The notes: generated by a model not told the origin, from the sequence alone. A DNA stretch of 64,000 nt from Spongilla lacustris (GCA_949361645.1 OX442416.1:14641969-14705968); one strand, 5' to 3'. Positions 22,642 to 33,215 are shown, numbered from the stretch's first letter. Numbers and translations: made by a program.

Positions 22642-22959
22642 CCTTTCTATTTTAAATTAACAATTGTCTCCATCACGACAGGTGATGTGAAAGGTCTGGG
22701 GGATAGGGCGTGTCCACACGCCGCACACCCCCTCCCCCCTTTCGTAAGGGGCGGAGACACACATCCCTGCCCCCCATACAAGGGGCGGGGAAACCAGACT
22801 TCTGCCAAAAGCTATGTTATCATCTAAGTTATTGGCTCTTATCGATTATCGAACGAGCGAGCTATTAACTTAACTAAAACCATAAATCATGAATATCGTT
22901 ATGAGCACGGTGGGGGCCCCTCAAAACGCAGTGGGCCATGGGCAGCCGCCCCGATTGCC
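22642..22959. other. Interval with no gene
   Basis: GC-rich GGGGCGG words occur at 22680-22800 between inverted GGTCTGG / CCAGACT words. It may be a small MITE remnant. Confidence 0.3.
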
Positions 22960-23004
22960 CCTCCTAAATCCGGTACTGTATCATATGATCCCTGATAATT
23001 GTTG

Positions 23005-23130
23005 GCGCATTCATTGGTGTGGCAATCTACTCCCCCCTTGTGGGTGGATCCAGCTAGGCCTGTAAGGTCAGGGTCCGACCTATAGCTGCCAGGCCAAGCG
23101 GACAGTCCGGCCTGGCAGGCCGAGCTGGCA
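23005..23130. repeat. GC-rich module, copy 3
   Basis: Same word order as at 4462-4600 (TGTGGCAATCTACTCCCCCC, GGTCCGACCTA, GGCCAAGCGGACAGTCCGGCC, GCAGGCCG), with differences throughout. It is the positional equivalent in the second duplicate. Confidence 0.55.
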
Positions 23131-23579
23131 TTCGGCAACCCTGCTCGGCATGCTGTTTTGGTACAGCTCTTTTTTGTGCTAGTTCCTATAGCCAACGAGT
23201 GTAAATTCAAGTGTGAAAATCACATGCTGACAGCGCAAGCGCAAAAATTTAATTTACAATGTATACGTAATTTGTTTAACATGCACATATAAAGACTCGT
23301 CTCTGCGATTTACTAATGCGATGGCAGATCTTGTGTAAGTATTTCATTGGACTGGACCTATAGTGGCAGGCGGGGCTAGTGGTGCAAAACTGCACCCTCT
23401 AGTCTATGGATGCACATGTACTAGTTGTGTTCTATATGCTCGTACCCAGATCCTGATATTTCACTGACATTGGCGTACGCACATCCGGAAGCACGAAAAT
23501 AATTATACAAAATATATTTAGTAAATGTACATGTATACTAATTGACTACCAAAACAAGTTAGCTGTTATTGCAGGGAGA

Positions 23580-24734
23580 TCACAGCCACACAGTCAGGAA
23601 AGCTGCAAACACTACAGTCAGCATGCCGATACCCTGCGTTACAGCTGCGCTGAAGATGGTGGAACAGGGAGCGACGGTATTCAAACCGCATGCGACATTC
23701 AATGCATTGAGGATGTCATTGGCCACGCAGCACCCCCCCAACGTATTGAGGGAGCCAACAGCCGTCTTGCAGGTCGAAGTGCATACATCTGTGCTACACG
23801 ACGACGAGGCGAAAGTAGCAAAGACCGCATTATTATAAGCAGTGCTGTTTTTCACCACGGGACAGTACATGCCATTGTAGCTTCCACAGAGCGACCCAAA
23901 ATACGCATCTGCCTGCTGCGTGCTGAGACACGAGCTGTAAAGGTTGTAGAAAGACTGGCAATTTGAGTTGCACACGTTTTGGTAGTACTTGATGTCGGGA
24001 TTTCCTGCTTGAGGACCTGACTCTGATACTGATCTTAAAGCATTAACGGCGTTGACGCACCCAGAATTCACGGAGGGTAGAAAGAGGGGATTTAGAATGC
24101 CACCAAATGAGCCGCTGAAGTACGCGCTGAGGTACGCGCATTGTGCGCTCGGAGCTGTGGGGGTGCTGAAGATGGTGGAACAGGAAGCCCTGGGATTCAA
24201 ACCGCACGTGACCTTCGCTGCATTGATGGTATCAGCCGCGCAACACCCCGCGTACGCATCGGCAGCGACAACAGCGGACTTGCAGGACGAAGTGCAAGTC
24301 GTTTCGATGCACGATGAGGTGAAAATGCTGATGGCGAATAGGTATGCAGTGTCGTTGTGCACCACGGGACAGGAAGTCATGGTGGCATTAAATTTTCCGC
24401 AGTACTGTCCAAAGAACTCATCTGCCTTCTGCGGGCTGTAACACGTGCTGTAGAGGTCGTAGAAAGACTGGCAAGTCGAGCTGCATACGCTTTGGTAGTA
24501 ATTGATGTCGGGTAATGACCCTGCTATTGGACCACCTCTAGCTCTAATGGCTGAAGTTAAAGCATTAATGGCGGTGACACACGCAGAGTTCACGGAGGGT
24601 AAGGAGGTGGCATTTAGAATGCCGCCAGGAAACGAGCCGTAGAGATGCGCGCATTGTGCGCTCGGAGCTACGGTAGCGTTGATTCCTACAGCCACAGCGA
24701 GGACGAAGATGTAAACAACTTTCAAGTACGTCAT
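23580..24734 (-). CDS. Secreted protein with two 14-cysteine repeats (paralogue)
   Basis: This is an intact 384-residue paralogue of the protein at 5006-6133. The signal peptide is identical through residue 20. Both domains keep all 14 cysteines (PSAQC, CQSFYDLYSTC, GCC, VTC, CSTIFS), while linkers between cysteines differ in sequence and length (for example IRARGGPIAGS near residues 67-78 and an extra SAYFSGSFGG in domain 2). The hydrophobic tail GMLTVVFAAFLTVWL is kept. Change concentrated in loops with cysteines unchanged suggests both copies are under selection, which is inference. The promoter is at 24911-24958. A 4.6-kb transposon begins about 260 bp upstream of the start codon, beyond the TATA/CCAAT boxes. 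The function is not recognised. Confidence 0.85.
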   Translation of the reverse strand: MTYLKVVYIFVLAVAVGINATVAPSAQCAHLYGSFPGGILNATSLPSVNSACVTAINALTSAIRARGGPIAGSLPDINYYQSVCSSTCQSFYDLYSTCYSPQKADEFFGQYCGKFNATMTSCPVVHNDTAYLFAISIFTSSCIETTCTSSCKSAVVAADAYAGCCAADTINAAKVTCGLNPRASCSTIFSTPTAPSAQCAYLSAYFSGSFGGILNPLFLPSVNSGCVNAVNALRSVSESGPQAGNPDIKYYQNVCNSNCQSFYNLYSSCLSTQQADAYFGSLCGSYNGMYCPVVKNSTAYNNAVFATFASSSCSTDVCTSTCKTAVGSLNTLGGCCVANDILNALNVACGLNTVAPCSTIFSAAVTQGIGMLTVVFAAFLTVWL

Positions 24735-24910
24735 GATTTAGCTGCATGGGTGAGAAAGCAAATACATATAAACTCATATTGAACAGCACAGGTAGCAGCA
24801 CACTGCATACATGCGCGCATATGATGTATACCTCAGTGGATTAATTGTTCAGATTGGCAAGCAAGAAAAGAAAGTGAACAACATCGGCACGATAGGTCAG
24901 TGCATGCATG

Positions 24911-24958
24911 GCTTTTATAGGAATGCCAGCGTGGGGTGATTTAGATCCAGCCAATCAG
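24911..24958 (-). promoter_or_regulatory. TATA box and CCAAT box of the 23580-24734 gene
   Basis: An inverted CTATAAAAGC lies at 24911-24920 and an inverted CCAAT (CTGATTGGCTGG) at 24947-24958. They match the paralogue's promoter word for word. The transposon end at 24993 lies only 35 bp further upstream, so the core promoter has survived but any distal control was displaced by 4.6 kb. Confidence 0.75.
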
Positions 24959-24992
24959 AAACATCAACTCAGTGTTACCGAGGTCATACCTA

Positions 24993-25714
24993 TAGATAGC
25001 ATCCACAGAAAGGTGTGAAGGAATGTAATCACGTAACGTCATGTTAGACCAGAGATATCTGATTAGACCACACCCACTGGTGGGAAAGATTCAATGGTGC
25101 ATGGGCATCGGGAAAAAGCACATATTTTGTAGTTACGTGTGAAATGGATTACTTTAGTTCTTTGAATGCTATCGGCCAGCAAAGATACATGGATAAGCTT
25201 CGTCTTCTAGGATTTATCCTTGGCGGACAACCCCTAAACTCTTGCTAACTCGATCAACTTTGTGAAGGGATATATCTCATTGGCCACCTGTTGATCGCCC
25301 TGGAGTCTACACACGTCAGCAAATGCTGCAGTGGAAGCAATTGGATGTGTACAACTATTTCACGAGTGGATTTGTTTGCACTGTGGATCTAAGATTAGAA
25401 ACACAAGTGAGTGTGTGATACTGAAGGCTTTCCTGAACCCAAGCATGAGAAATCCAGAAAATGCTCACAGCGCTTGGGTAGCGATCAAGAAATAGTGGCA
25501 GCCCACTGGGAGAGGGAGGAGGGAGAGTGACGAGGTAGAGGGATGAGGGAGGAAGGCTAGTGAGTGTGAATAAGAGGGATGGGAGGTAGTGAGATGAGAA
25601 GGATGCAGGAGGTGGTATAGGTGGCAGCCCACTGTACCTGCATGGCTGGGTGAGCCTACATATATACTGCATGTAATCATTATGAAATCAAATGAATTAT
25701 GTGTATGATATTTC
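24993..25714. repeat. Left terminal inverted repeat of the YqaJ element
   Basis: Reverse-complement match to 28978-29612, with words such as CATGGATAAGCTTCGTCTTC, AGTGGAAGCAATTGGATGTG and CTCACAGCGCTTGGGTAGCG. The left copy has an extra GAGGGATG-rich segment (about 25545-25610) that makes it longer. Confidence 0.9.
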
Positions 25715-25863
25715 TTTTATGTCAGCTTAGGTGAAGGGTGTTCCCATGTTGCTGCCATCCTATTCAAAGTAGAAGCTGCATGCTACACGTATTGGATACA
25801 TGGCTATTACATCCAGCTCTTGTCAATGGAATGAAGTGTTTAGTACCAAGGTATAACTGCATA

Positions 25864-26878
25864 TAGGGTGTGTAACCGGTTATCAGGTTATTCGGGTTAT
25901 TCGGATATTCGCAAAAACCTATCCGTTCGAATAGTAATTTAGCATTACTCGGAAAAATCGATTGTTGGAATTGTTCTATTCGAAATAACCGGTTTGTGAA
26001 TCTCCATTCGGAGATACTTAGGTATTCGTCGTCCGCATCGACAATTCGCCCATTATTCGGATACCTTTTGATGAGGATATCCGGATATACGCGTTTACGT
26101 ATACGATATTACACGTATGATGATAATTACTTCTAATTTGAAACGTATACGTAACGTTAATTAACGTCACTATTACGTGGGGACGAGATCAGATGACCCT
26201 CTTCACGTGTCATGACGACGGATAGCTCCAGCTACAAATCAATGTTAGTTCGCTTAGTGCATTTCGAATGAGCTGGTTTCTTGCATCAATCTCTCTGAGC
26301 TGATATTGCGGCGCAAAACTCGCAATGATGCTGGAGGTGCGCAAACTTCATCTGAGGTTTTACTCTTTTGGCATCGGGTACGATTTATAACTTAGGTCAG
26401 GACACGCCCATCTAGGCACATGTACGTGGTTAGGCCAAGCGATTTAGGCCTATGTAGGTAGCTGTGGTTGTGTGCTGAGTGCATCTGGTGTGATGTGGGT
26501 AGCTGTGGATGCATGCTGTACTGATATGGTGTAATGTGGGTAGTTGTAGGAGTGTGACTGGTGTGATGGGGGTAGCTATGGTTGTGCGCCTCATGAGGGC
26601 ACTGGTGTGATGGGGGTGTGTGCTGAGTGCATCTAGTGTTATGGTTTAGCTGTAGGACGGTTTATGGTGTGATCTTTACATTTAGGGTGGCTCAGTGAGC
26701 AGAAAACCTGAATAACCTAGGTATTCGGCTGGCAAATTGTCAAAACCTATTCGGAAAAATCGATTTTCTTTTTTCAAGTATTCGTTTTTAGATCCAGAAA
26801 AACCTGAAAAATCGATTAGTGTTTTAAAAGTATTCGGAAAAATCGATTTTCGTTATTCAGGGGAGGTTACACACCCTA
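25864..26878 (-). mobile_element. hAT-like non-autonomous element, copy B
   Basis: Same family as 19870-21242 but in reverse orientation. It is bounded by TAGGGTGTGTAACC and GGTTACACACCCTA and flanked by an exact 8-bp target duplication ACTGCATA (25856-25863 and 26879-26886). It interrupts the SWIM/YqaJ gene, possibly within an intron. Confidence 0.95.
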
Positions 26879-26937
26879 ACTGCATATCTATTGTATTTCA
26901 AGCCTATGTCAATGCTTATATATTTACTAGGGTGTGT

Positions 26938-28122
26938 AACCTCCCCTGAATAATGAAAATCGATTTTTCCGAATACTTTTAAAACACTAATCGATTTTTC
27001 AGGTTTTTCTGGATCTGAAAATCGATTTTTCCGAATACTTGAAAAAAGAAAATCGATTTTTCCGAATAGGTTTTGACAATTTGCCAGCCGAATACCTAGG
27101 TTATTTAGGTTTTCTGCTCATTGAGCCACCTAAATGTACACATCACACCAGAGACCCTCCTACAGCTACCCACATCACACCAGATACCCTCAGCACACAA
27201 ACACACCTACCCCCATCACACCAGAAGCATTCAGCACACAAACACACCTACCCCCATCACACCAGATGCCCTCATGAGGTACACAACCATAGCTACCTCC
27301 ATCACACCAGACACCTTACTACAACTAACCACATTACACCAGATCAGTAGCCTCAGCAGGGATCCACAGCTACCCACATCACACCAGATGCACTCAGCAC
27401 ACAACCACAGCTACCTACATAGGCCTAAATCGCTTGGCCTAACCGCATACCTATATAGTTGGGCGTGTCCCGACCTAAGTTAGCGTGGCCACGCTGAGCT
27501 TTACCAGTACGTACAGTCTACAGATGTACACATCGCACTTGATGCCAAAAGAATAGAACCACAGATGATGTTTACGCACCACCAGCCATGCAGCCTCCAT
27601 TTCACCATCCCGAGTTTTGAAAATCCTAGTAACTAAGCAAGCCTTAGTATGATCGCGGCAATATCAGAGAGATTGATGCAAGAAGCCAGCTGGTTTGAAA
27701 TACACTAAGCGAACTGACTTTGATTTGCAGCTGGAGCTGTCCGTCGTCATGACACGTGAAGAGGGAGATCTCTTTTGGCTACATGTAGTTCGAATTACTG
27801 CCCGTGTATTTGATCTCGTCCCCACGTATATATTTATAGTAACAACAGTGACGAACTTATTTAGAAGTAATTATTGTACATGTAATATCGTAAACGCGTA
27901 TCCGGATATCGTCATAAAAAGGTATTCGAATAATGGGCGAATTGTCGATGCGGACGACGAATACCTAAGTACCTCCGAATGGAGATTCACAAACCGGTTA
28001 TTTCGAATAGAACAAATCCAATAATCGATTTTTCCGAGTAATGCTAAATTACTATTCGAACGGATAGGTTTTTGCGAATATCCGAATAACCCAAATAACC
28101 TGATAACCGGTTACACACCCTA
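26938..28122 (+). mobile_element. hAT-like non-autonomous element, copy C
   Basis: Same ends as copies A and B, flanked by an exact 8-bp target duplication ATATTTAC (26930-26937 and 28123-28130). Only 59 bp separate it from copy B, which lies in the opposite orientation, so the pair forms a broad inverted structure. Many AATCGATTTTTCC words occur within 150 bp of each end. No transposase ORF is present. Confidence 0.95.
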
Positions 28123-28688
28123 ATATTTACTATTTAGCACCAACGTTAACCTGTTCGTATTGCTGCATGACATCCAATTCAAAAGGCCAAAAGCTTCGTG
28201 TTACGCCTCAACCTGCCAATTATAGCAGCCCAATACTGGCCACCAATTCGAAGCGGCGCAGCCACTCTCGCAAGACTCATGTGAATTTCAAGATAGAACA
28301 AGCTTGCCTGCTTGTGAATCCTCTCTACTCACATTTGGGAGCTTCACCAGATGGACTTGTATCAAGCACCTGCTGTGGTAAGGGTGTGTCCATACAGCAT
28401 ACAAGTCAGTGATCCTGCAGCTGCAGTTGACACAACCAACTTGTATTTAGAACACAGTGAAGGAGGTATAAAGCTTTCAACAACACATGCATATGATTAC
28501 CATGCAAATACAGGGTCAGCTGTCTATTTGTGACATACCATATTGTGATTTTGTATGCTGGATTACTTGTGGCATGCATCGTAAAAGAATCACAAGAGAT
28601 CCGATGATGTGGGACGAAATACAGCCCAAGCTAGACCTTCCTACGTGAAGCTGATACTGTGTTCAAATGCTACACTGAAGCATAGTTT

Positions 28689-28895
28689 ATGACACCAGCT
28701 GCAGCTCTACACATGCAGCAATCGTCTGAGCAAGTTGAACAGCTGTACTGCATTTGCCGCAATGTGGAAGAGGGACTTATGGTTGGATGTGACAACGATT
28801 GTCCTTATGAGTGTTTTCATGTTGGTTGTGTTGGTCTAGATTGCATTCCGCAAGGTGAATGGTACTGTACAGATTGTGTCAATCAAATCAATTAA
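28689..28895 (+). CDS. PHD finger (ING-type signature), last part of the YqaJ gene
   Basis: A 68-residue open frame contains a full Cys4-His-Cys3 PHD finger: CIC, then GLMVGCDNDC, ECFHVGCVGL, and GEWYCTDC. The GCDN and FHxxCVGL words are those of ING-family PHD fingers, which bind histone H3 tails methylated at lysine 4. The upstream half of the gene is in other frames with stops, so this is the intact tail of a broken transposon gene and not a host ING protein. If expressed alone it would be a bare PHD reader. The start ATG is only the first in frame. Confidence 0.7.
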   Translation: MTPAAALHMQQSSEQVEQLYCICRNVEEGLMVGCDNDCPYECFHVGCVGLDCIPQGEWYCTDCVNQIN

Positions 28896-28977
28896 ATCTT
28901 ATCAAGGTATAGAAGCCAAATGCAGAAAAAATTGCAGTGCATGCTGAGGTATGTTACGCAAAATATTTATATTGGAT

Positions 28978-29612
28978 AAAGAAATATCATACACATAATA
29001 CATTTGATTTCAAAATGATTACATGTAGTGTATATGTAGGCTCACCCAGCCATGCAGGTACAGTGGGCTGCCACCTACCACCTTCTGCATTCCTCCCTCA
29101 TCCCTCTACCTCGTCACTCTCCCTCCTCCCTCTCCCAGTGGGCTGCCACTATATCTCCAGAGTTCTTGGTCGCTACCCAAGCGCTGTGAGCATTTTCTGG
29201 ATTTCTCATGTTTGGGTTCACGAAAGCCTTCAGTATCACACACTCATAGATCCACAGTGCAAACAAATCCACTCGTGAAATAGTTGTACACATCCAATTG
29301 CTTCCACTGCAGCATTTGCTGACGTGTGTAGACTCCAGGGCGATCAACAGGTGGCCAATGAGACATATCCCTTCACAAAGTTGATCGAGTTAGCAAGAGT
29401 TTAGGGGTTGTCCGCCAAGGATAAATCCTAGAAGACGAAGCTTATCCATGTATCGTTGCTGGCCGATAGCATTCAAAGAACTAAAGTCACACATAACTAC
29501 AAAACATGTGCTTTTTCCCGATGCCCACCGTTGAATCTTTCCCACCAGTGGGTGTGGTCTTACGCGACCTTACGTGATTACATTCCTTCACACCTTCTGT
29601 GGATACTATCTA
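28978..29612. repeat. Right terminal inverted repeat of the YqaJ element
   Basis: Inverted counterpart of 24993-25714 with small indels. The inverted repeat resumes only beyond the PHD-encoding region, so the gene occupies all the single-copy interior. Confidence 0.9.
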
Positions 29613-29718
29613 AAAATTTCTGCAGAGTGAAACGCCAAACATGAAGAGTGTTTAGGTCCTAAACGCTTTGTTTAGATCCTAAACGTCCTAAACTGTAGAT
29701 CCATGCCCATATATGGGT

Positions 29719-30923
29719 CAGTGGCGTAGCGAGGGGGGGGGGGGGGGGAGGGAGCAGGGGGGAGGGGGGGGGAGGGGGGGGGGGCAATTGCCCCCGGCGC
29801 CGACCTAAGGGGGGCGCCAAAATGCCAAGATGTATGCTATAAATAGCATTACAATGCGTACCGGATAATAAGCCGAGGAAAGGCTTATGTTAATGCTCTT
29901 ATGTTTATTGATTAGAAACAGCAAGTCCGTGCATACTGTTGATGAAATTGTAATTCTATTTTCGTATAATTGGAGCTGAATTTCTGAACAAGTAATTAAG
30001 CCCAGGCGCGGCGGAGGGTGTCCATATTTGGGGGGGGGGGGGGTAAAAAAGATAATTATATTCATACCAATGCTCGTACCGTAGTAGTACCCCCTCCGTC
30101 CGCCCCCACTGAAAAAAAAAAATGGTCCGTGTTTAAACAAGCGTATCTTTGTAATCGTTCATGCTTCCTCGTACCCTGTTTCAACATTTCAGAAAAGAAC
30201 TGGTACTCCAACAAGATTTTTTTAAAAAGAAGAATTGCACGCAGCTGCGTTCATGATCGCTCGTTTAAACACGGGCCATTTTTTTCGGTGGGAAATGTAC
30301 CGAATTCGCTGCATGATCATTGAATTCCTTGGCTGCATCCTCCAGATTTATGCATTCTGCTGGCTCTTTATGCAGATGCAAGTTGAAGCAGATATTATAA
30401 ATCTTCTTTCTGTCTCAAATAGGTAAACAGTTGTCTCATCGTCGAAATTATGTCTATACTTGCGTTTGACGTTGATGACACCATGTACTCTCTTCGAATT
30501 TGTTCCCCCGGCCCCTATTCAAAACCGCACTTTGTATAACGTTTGCCTTCGGTATACATGTATTTCTTTGGAGCGGACCATGATTCATGCAATAGAACCT
30601 GCCTTCATTTCATCCACACGCACCCAAACAAAACACCGATAAATAAGTCATTCACAGTAAGTTAGTCTCGCAAGCCAGACCTACTTCGTTATTGACGATC
30701 GATTACAATGGCCTGGGAACCAGTAGATGGAACTACTTATCCTGGTCCCCAGTCCATTGTAATCGATCGTCAATAACGAAGTAGGTCTGGCCAAGGATTG
30801 TTAACATTACAGCTTGCGAGGCTAACCCTATTTAAACACACAGTCACTGACAGTACAGAAATCACAATAAGATATAACCTGATGGTAGCGCAAGGGGGGG
30901 GCTGAGCCCCCCCACCTCGATAT

Positions 30924-30964
<41 letters not shown>

Positions 30965-31645
30965 ATAGCCCCCCCAGCCCCCCCTGCTCCGCCGCCCCTG
31001 GGCAGGGTGCCCCCCCGCCCCCCCCCCCCCCCCCCCCCCCCCCCCACCCCCGGCCCGGCAAAACCTATCGATACTGATCGCTTTAACGGCGCAACGATCC
31101 TCCAATACATGTAGTGGTTGTTATAAACCCAACTCACATGATGTAGTTAAATATTAAACTATGGATCGTTGAGCGGATATACCGTATATCGGTTCAATAA
31201 CGTGGCGTGCAAGACTACAGGAAAGTCTGGAAGCAAGTTATTTACTATTCTAGCTGGTTTTAGCATGTTTCTACGCAATTATGTTATGTTTTGTGACTTT
31301 AAAAGTGCGAAAGTTGCAAAGCGGCTGGGGCTCCGCCCCAGACCCCGCTTGCTGGGGTAGGCGTATTCCGCCACGCCATCACTTTCCCCCCGAACCTAAA
31401 TCCTAGATCCGCCCCTGACTTGACCAAACGCAAGGGGCCGGACCCCCCTCGTATCCATGTATTCCTTTACCAAACGCAAGGGGAAGTAGTCGGATCTGGC
31501 CAAACTCGAGGGGACCCCCCCCCCCCCCCCCCAGTATTCGGAATTGGCCAAACGTAATGGGTGAATGGTCTTCGGCCTGGGGGGGGGGGGGGGGCGCCAT
31601 AGTGCATTTTGCCCCAGGGCGCCCAACACCCTCGCTACGCCACTG
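29719..31645. mobile_element. 1.9-kb hAT-like element with CAGTGGCGTAGCG ends
   Basis: Ends CAGTGGCGTAGCGAGGG and CCCTCGCTACGCCACTG are perfect inverted repeats, flanked by a 10-bp direct repeat ATATATGGGT (29709-29718 and 31646-31655). Ends of this kind are common on hAT elements (8-bp duplications), and the extra 2 bp may be chance. The interior has no transposase ORF. It is built of poly-G/C tracts and nested MITE-like pieces, including GCGCGGCGGAG..CTCCGCCGCCCC (30004-30999) and an inverted GTTTAAAC-containing pair (30108-30150 and 30250-30290). Duplication copy 1 lacks it. Confidence 0.8.
30662..30825. mobile_element. 164-bp foldback MITE
   Basis: Outer ends TTAGTCTCGCAAGC and GCTTGCGAGGCTAA are inverted. 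Inside them a longer inverted repeat (CCAGACCTACTTCGTTATTG... and its complement) flanks a short loop. The words TTCGTTATTGA and ATCGATTACAATGG recur in diverged form at 44417-44570. It is nested in the 29719-31645 element. Confidence 0.75.
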
Positions 31646-31734
31646 ATATATGGGTGCGTTCACAAGACTGTACGACATATGCTTTATTGTACCGTAACCC
31701 TATAGCGATTTATGTCCGCCCTTCTCTCGTTTCC

Positions 31735-31792
31735 TAGTTGGGCGTGGCCCGCCCTTCGCGCCAATACGCGAAGGGAGGGCCACGCCCAACTA
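31735..31792. mobile_element. 58-bp hairpin MITE with 9-bp target duplication
   Basis: TAGTTGGGCGTGGCC and GGCCACGCCCAACTA ends, a hairpin over its whole length with a short CC/AA centre. It is flanked by an exact 9-bp repeat CTCGTTTCC (31726-31734 and 31793-31801). Segmental duplication copy 1 has a single CTCGTTTCC at about 6622-6630 with no insertion, which confirms the ends. Same family as 12506-12568. Confidence 0.95.
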
Positions 31793-32149
31793 CTCGTTTC
31801 CATGACATTATTAAGTGCATTAGCTGCACTCGAATAGCTAGTCTCGGTCCCATACCCTGATTCCCACAGCTGCGGATGAGCAGCTGTGTCACACTGTATC
31901 TCACACTTCTGTTGCGGTTAGATACAGGCCCGATCAATCATCAAAACAGACCAAGCGTGACAGCGGTCTCTTGTTAATTAAAAGGTCAAGACGTAACTTC
32001 TAATACTGCCAATAACACACATTAGTCATTAATTTAAATAGCTTCCTATATGAGACATGCAGGGCAACTAAAATCTGTCAAAACGCACACAGAGCAAGGG
32101 ACGAGCACGCGTAATAACGCCATACAATTCAATTGCTGGCGTATGCTTG

Positions 32150-32255
32150 TATGCTTGCATGGTGTGACAATCTATTCCACCCACTTCTTACTTTGTGACC
32201 AGCTAGGCCAAGCAGGCGGCAGACCTGTCAGGCCGGACTGGCCTTTGGCAACCCT
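32150..32255. repeat. GC-rich module, copy 4
   Basis: Counterpart of 7190-7285 in duplication copy 2 (GGTGTGACAATCTATTCCACC, GTCAGGCCGGACTGGCC). Confidence 0.55.
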
Positions 32256-32500
32256 TGCATGACACTTGTCCATTATGGTTTTCAACCTTATTAAGTTAAT
32301 GACTGTGTGTGTTATTGGCAGTATTAGAAGATCAAGTGTTCTGGTATTTAAAGTGCATGATTATAAAATCCATGTGCATACATAAATGTAAACAGCATGC
32401 CTGATCACATATAGAGATGCAGGCCCAGGCGCATTTTAGTGTCAAGTGTTTCACATCAAATGTATCCTGATACATATTGTTGCAACTACAATGTACCAAC

Positions 32501-33045
32501 CATTTTTGTTATGTCATAATTGAGGAGTATTTGGTCTGGGGCCCAGACAGGCCATTAAAGAGCGTTCGCCATCGCACCAAAACTTCTTTAGAACTACAAC
32601 CATAGATATGATTTAACACATATTACTATGCTAAAACAAAGGTTAGTGCATTTTAAGATTTTTTCCTGTCCGTCGCTTTTTTCCCCCCACACACGCGCTA
32701 ATAAATTGACACGCATATACACATACACCGTTCGATTCAATACACACATGTACATATTTTCAGCTACACCGCACACTGTTCAAACCACACACAGACATCG
32801 TACATAAACATATCTCAGTTCACACCACACAATCACATGTTTAATCCACAACCTACACCACAAACCACACACACTCACGCACACTGTTCAGCCCTAACCA
32901 CACACACTACCACACACACTGTCTAGCCCACACAGCACACCACACAAATTTTAGTCCACACATGTAACGTACACACACTGTTCAGTCCACACACATTGTT
33001 CAGATGTGGTGTGTACGTGTGTCTCTGGTGTGTCCCTGTGTGGAG
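32501..33045. other. CA-rich interval, no gene
   Basis: Imperfect CACACACA and GTTCAGTCCACAC words recur between 32690 and 33000, with period variable. No gene is recognised. Confidence 0.4.
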
Positions 33046-33215
33046 ATGTGTCCCTATAGTGTGTAGGTGTGTCCCTGTGTGTAGGTGTGTCCCTGTGTGT
33101 AGGTGTGTCCCTGTGTGTAGGTGTGTCCCTGTGTGTAGGTGTGTCCCTGTGTGTAACGTAGGTGTGTCCCTATGTGTAGGTGTGTCTGTTGTGTAGGTGT
33201 GTAGGTGTAATATCC
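33046..33215. repeat. 18-bp minisatellite
   Basis: About eight units of GTGTGTAGGTGTGTCCCT. Its minus-strand reading gives a His/Thr-rich ORF that is a repeat translation. Confidence 0.95.

Larger units (their letters stand above)
25727..28895 (+). pseudogene. Broken SWIM-YqaJ-PHD transposon gene
   Basis: The order of motifs is as follows. A SWIM-type zinc-finger end at 25730-25790 (GEGCSHVAAILFKVEA) runs on after a frameshift to SSSCQWNEVFSTK and a possible AAG/GTATAA donor. Two hAT-like elements follow. A YqaJ-type nuclease block begins at 28167 (NPLYSHLGASPDGLV, CCGKG), shifts frame near 28395 (KLSTTHAYDYH), then continues as CDFVCW and RITRDPMMWDEIQPKLD at about 28547-28640. A complete PHD finger ends it. 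YqaJ proteins are lambda-exonuclease-like nucleases, whose LGASPDG aspartate and a later E-x-K bind metal. The E-x-K part (expected as LEIKCP) is disrupted here. Frameshifts and stops show the copy is dead. The composite domain order is seen directly, but its role in transposition is unknown. Confidence 0.75.
24993..29612. mobile_element. 4.6-kb long-TIR transposon carrying SWIM/YqaJ/PHD gene
   Basis: The outer ends TAGATAGCATCCACAGAA and TTCTGTGGATACTATCTA are inverted, and the inverted repeat continues inward for about 720 bp on the left (to about 25714) and 635 bp on the right (from about 28978). Between them lies a decayed gene with SWIM-like, YqaJ-like and PHD motifs, plus two hAT-like insertions. 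Duplication copy 1 shows the target without it (about 6440-6480). There about 45 bp are present that are absent or replaced here, so no simple target duplication is visible. YqaJ-type proteins are known from ISL2EU-like members of the PIF/Harbinger-related transposons. That link is inference, as no transposase ORF is present. Confidence 0.8.
22960..32500. repeat. Segmental duplication, copy 2 (expanded)
   Basis: Collinear with 4360-7540 but three times longer. Its extra length is explained by the elements at 24993-29612, 29719-31645 and 31735-31792. Subtracting these leaves about 2.9 kb, close to the 3.2 kb of copy 1. Confidence 0.85.
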
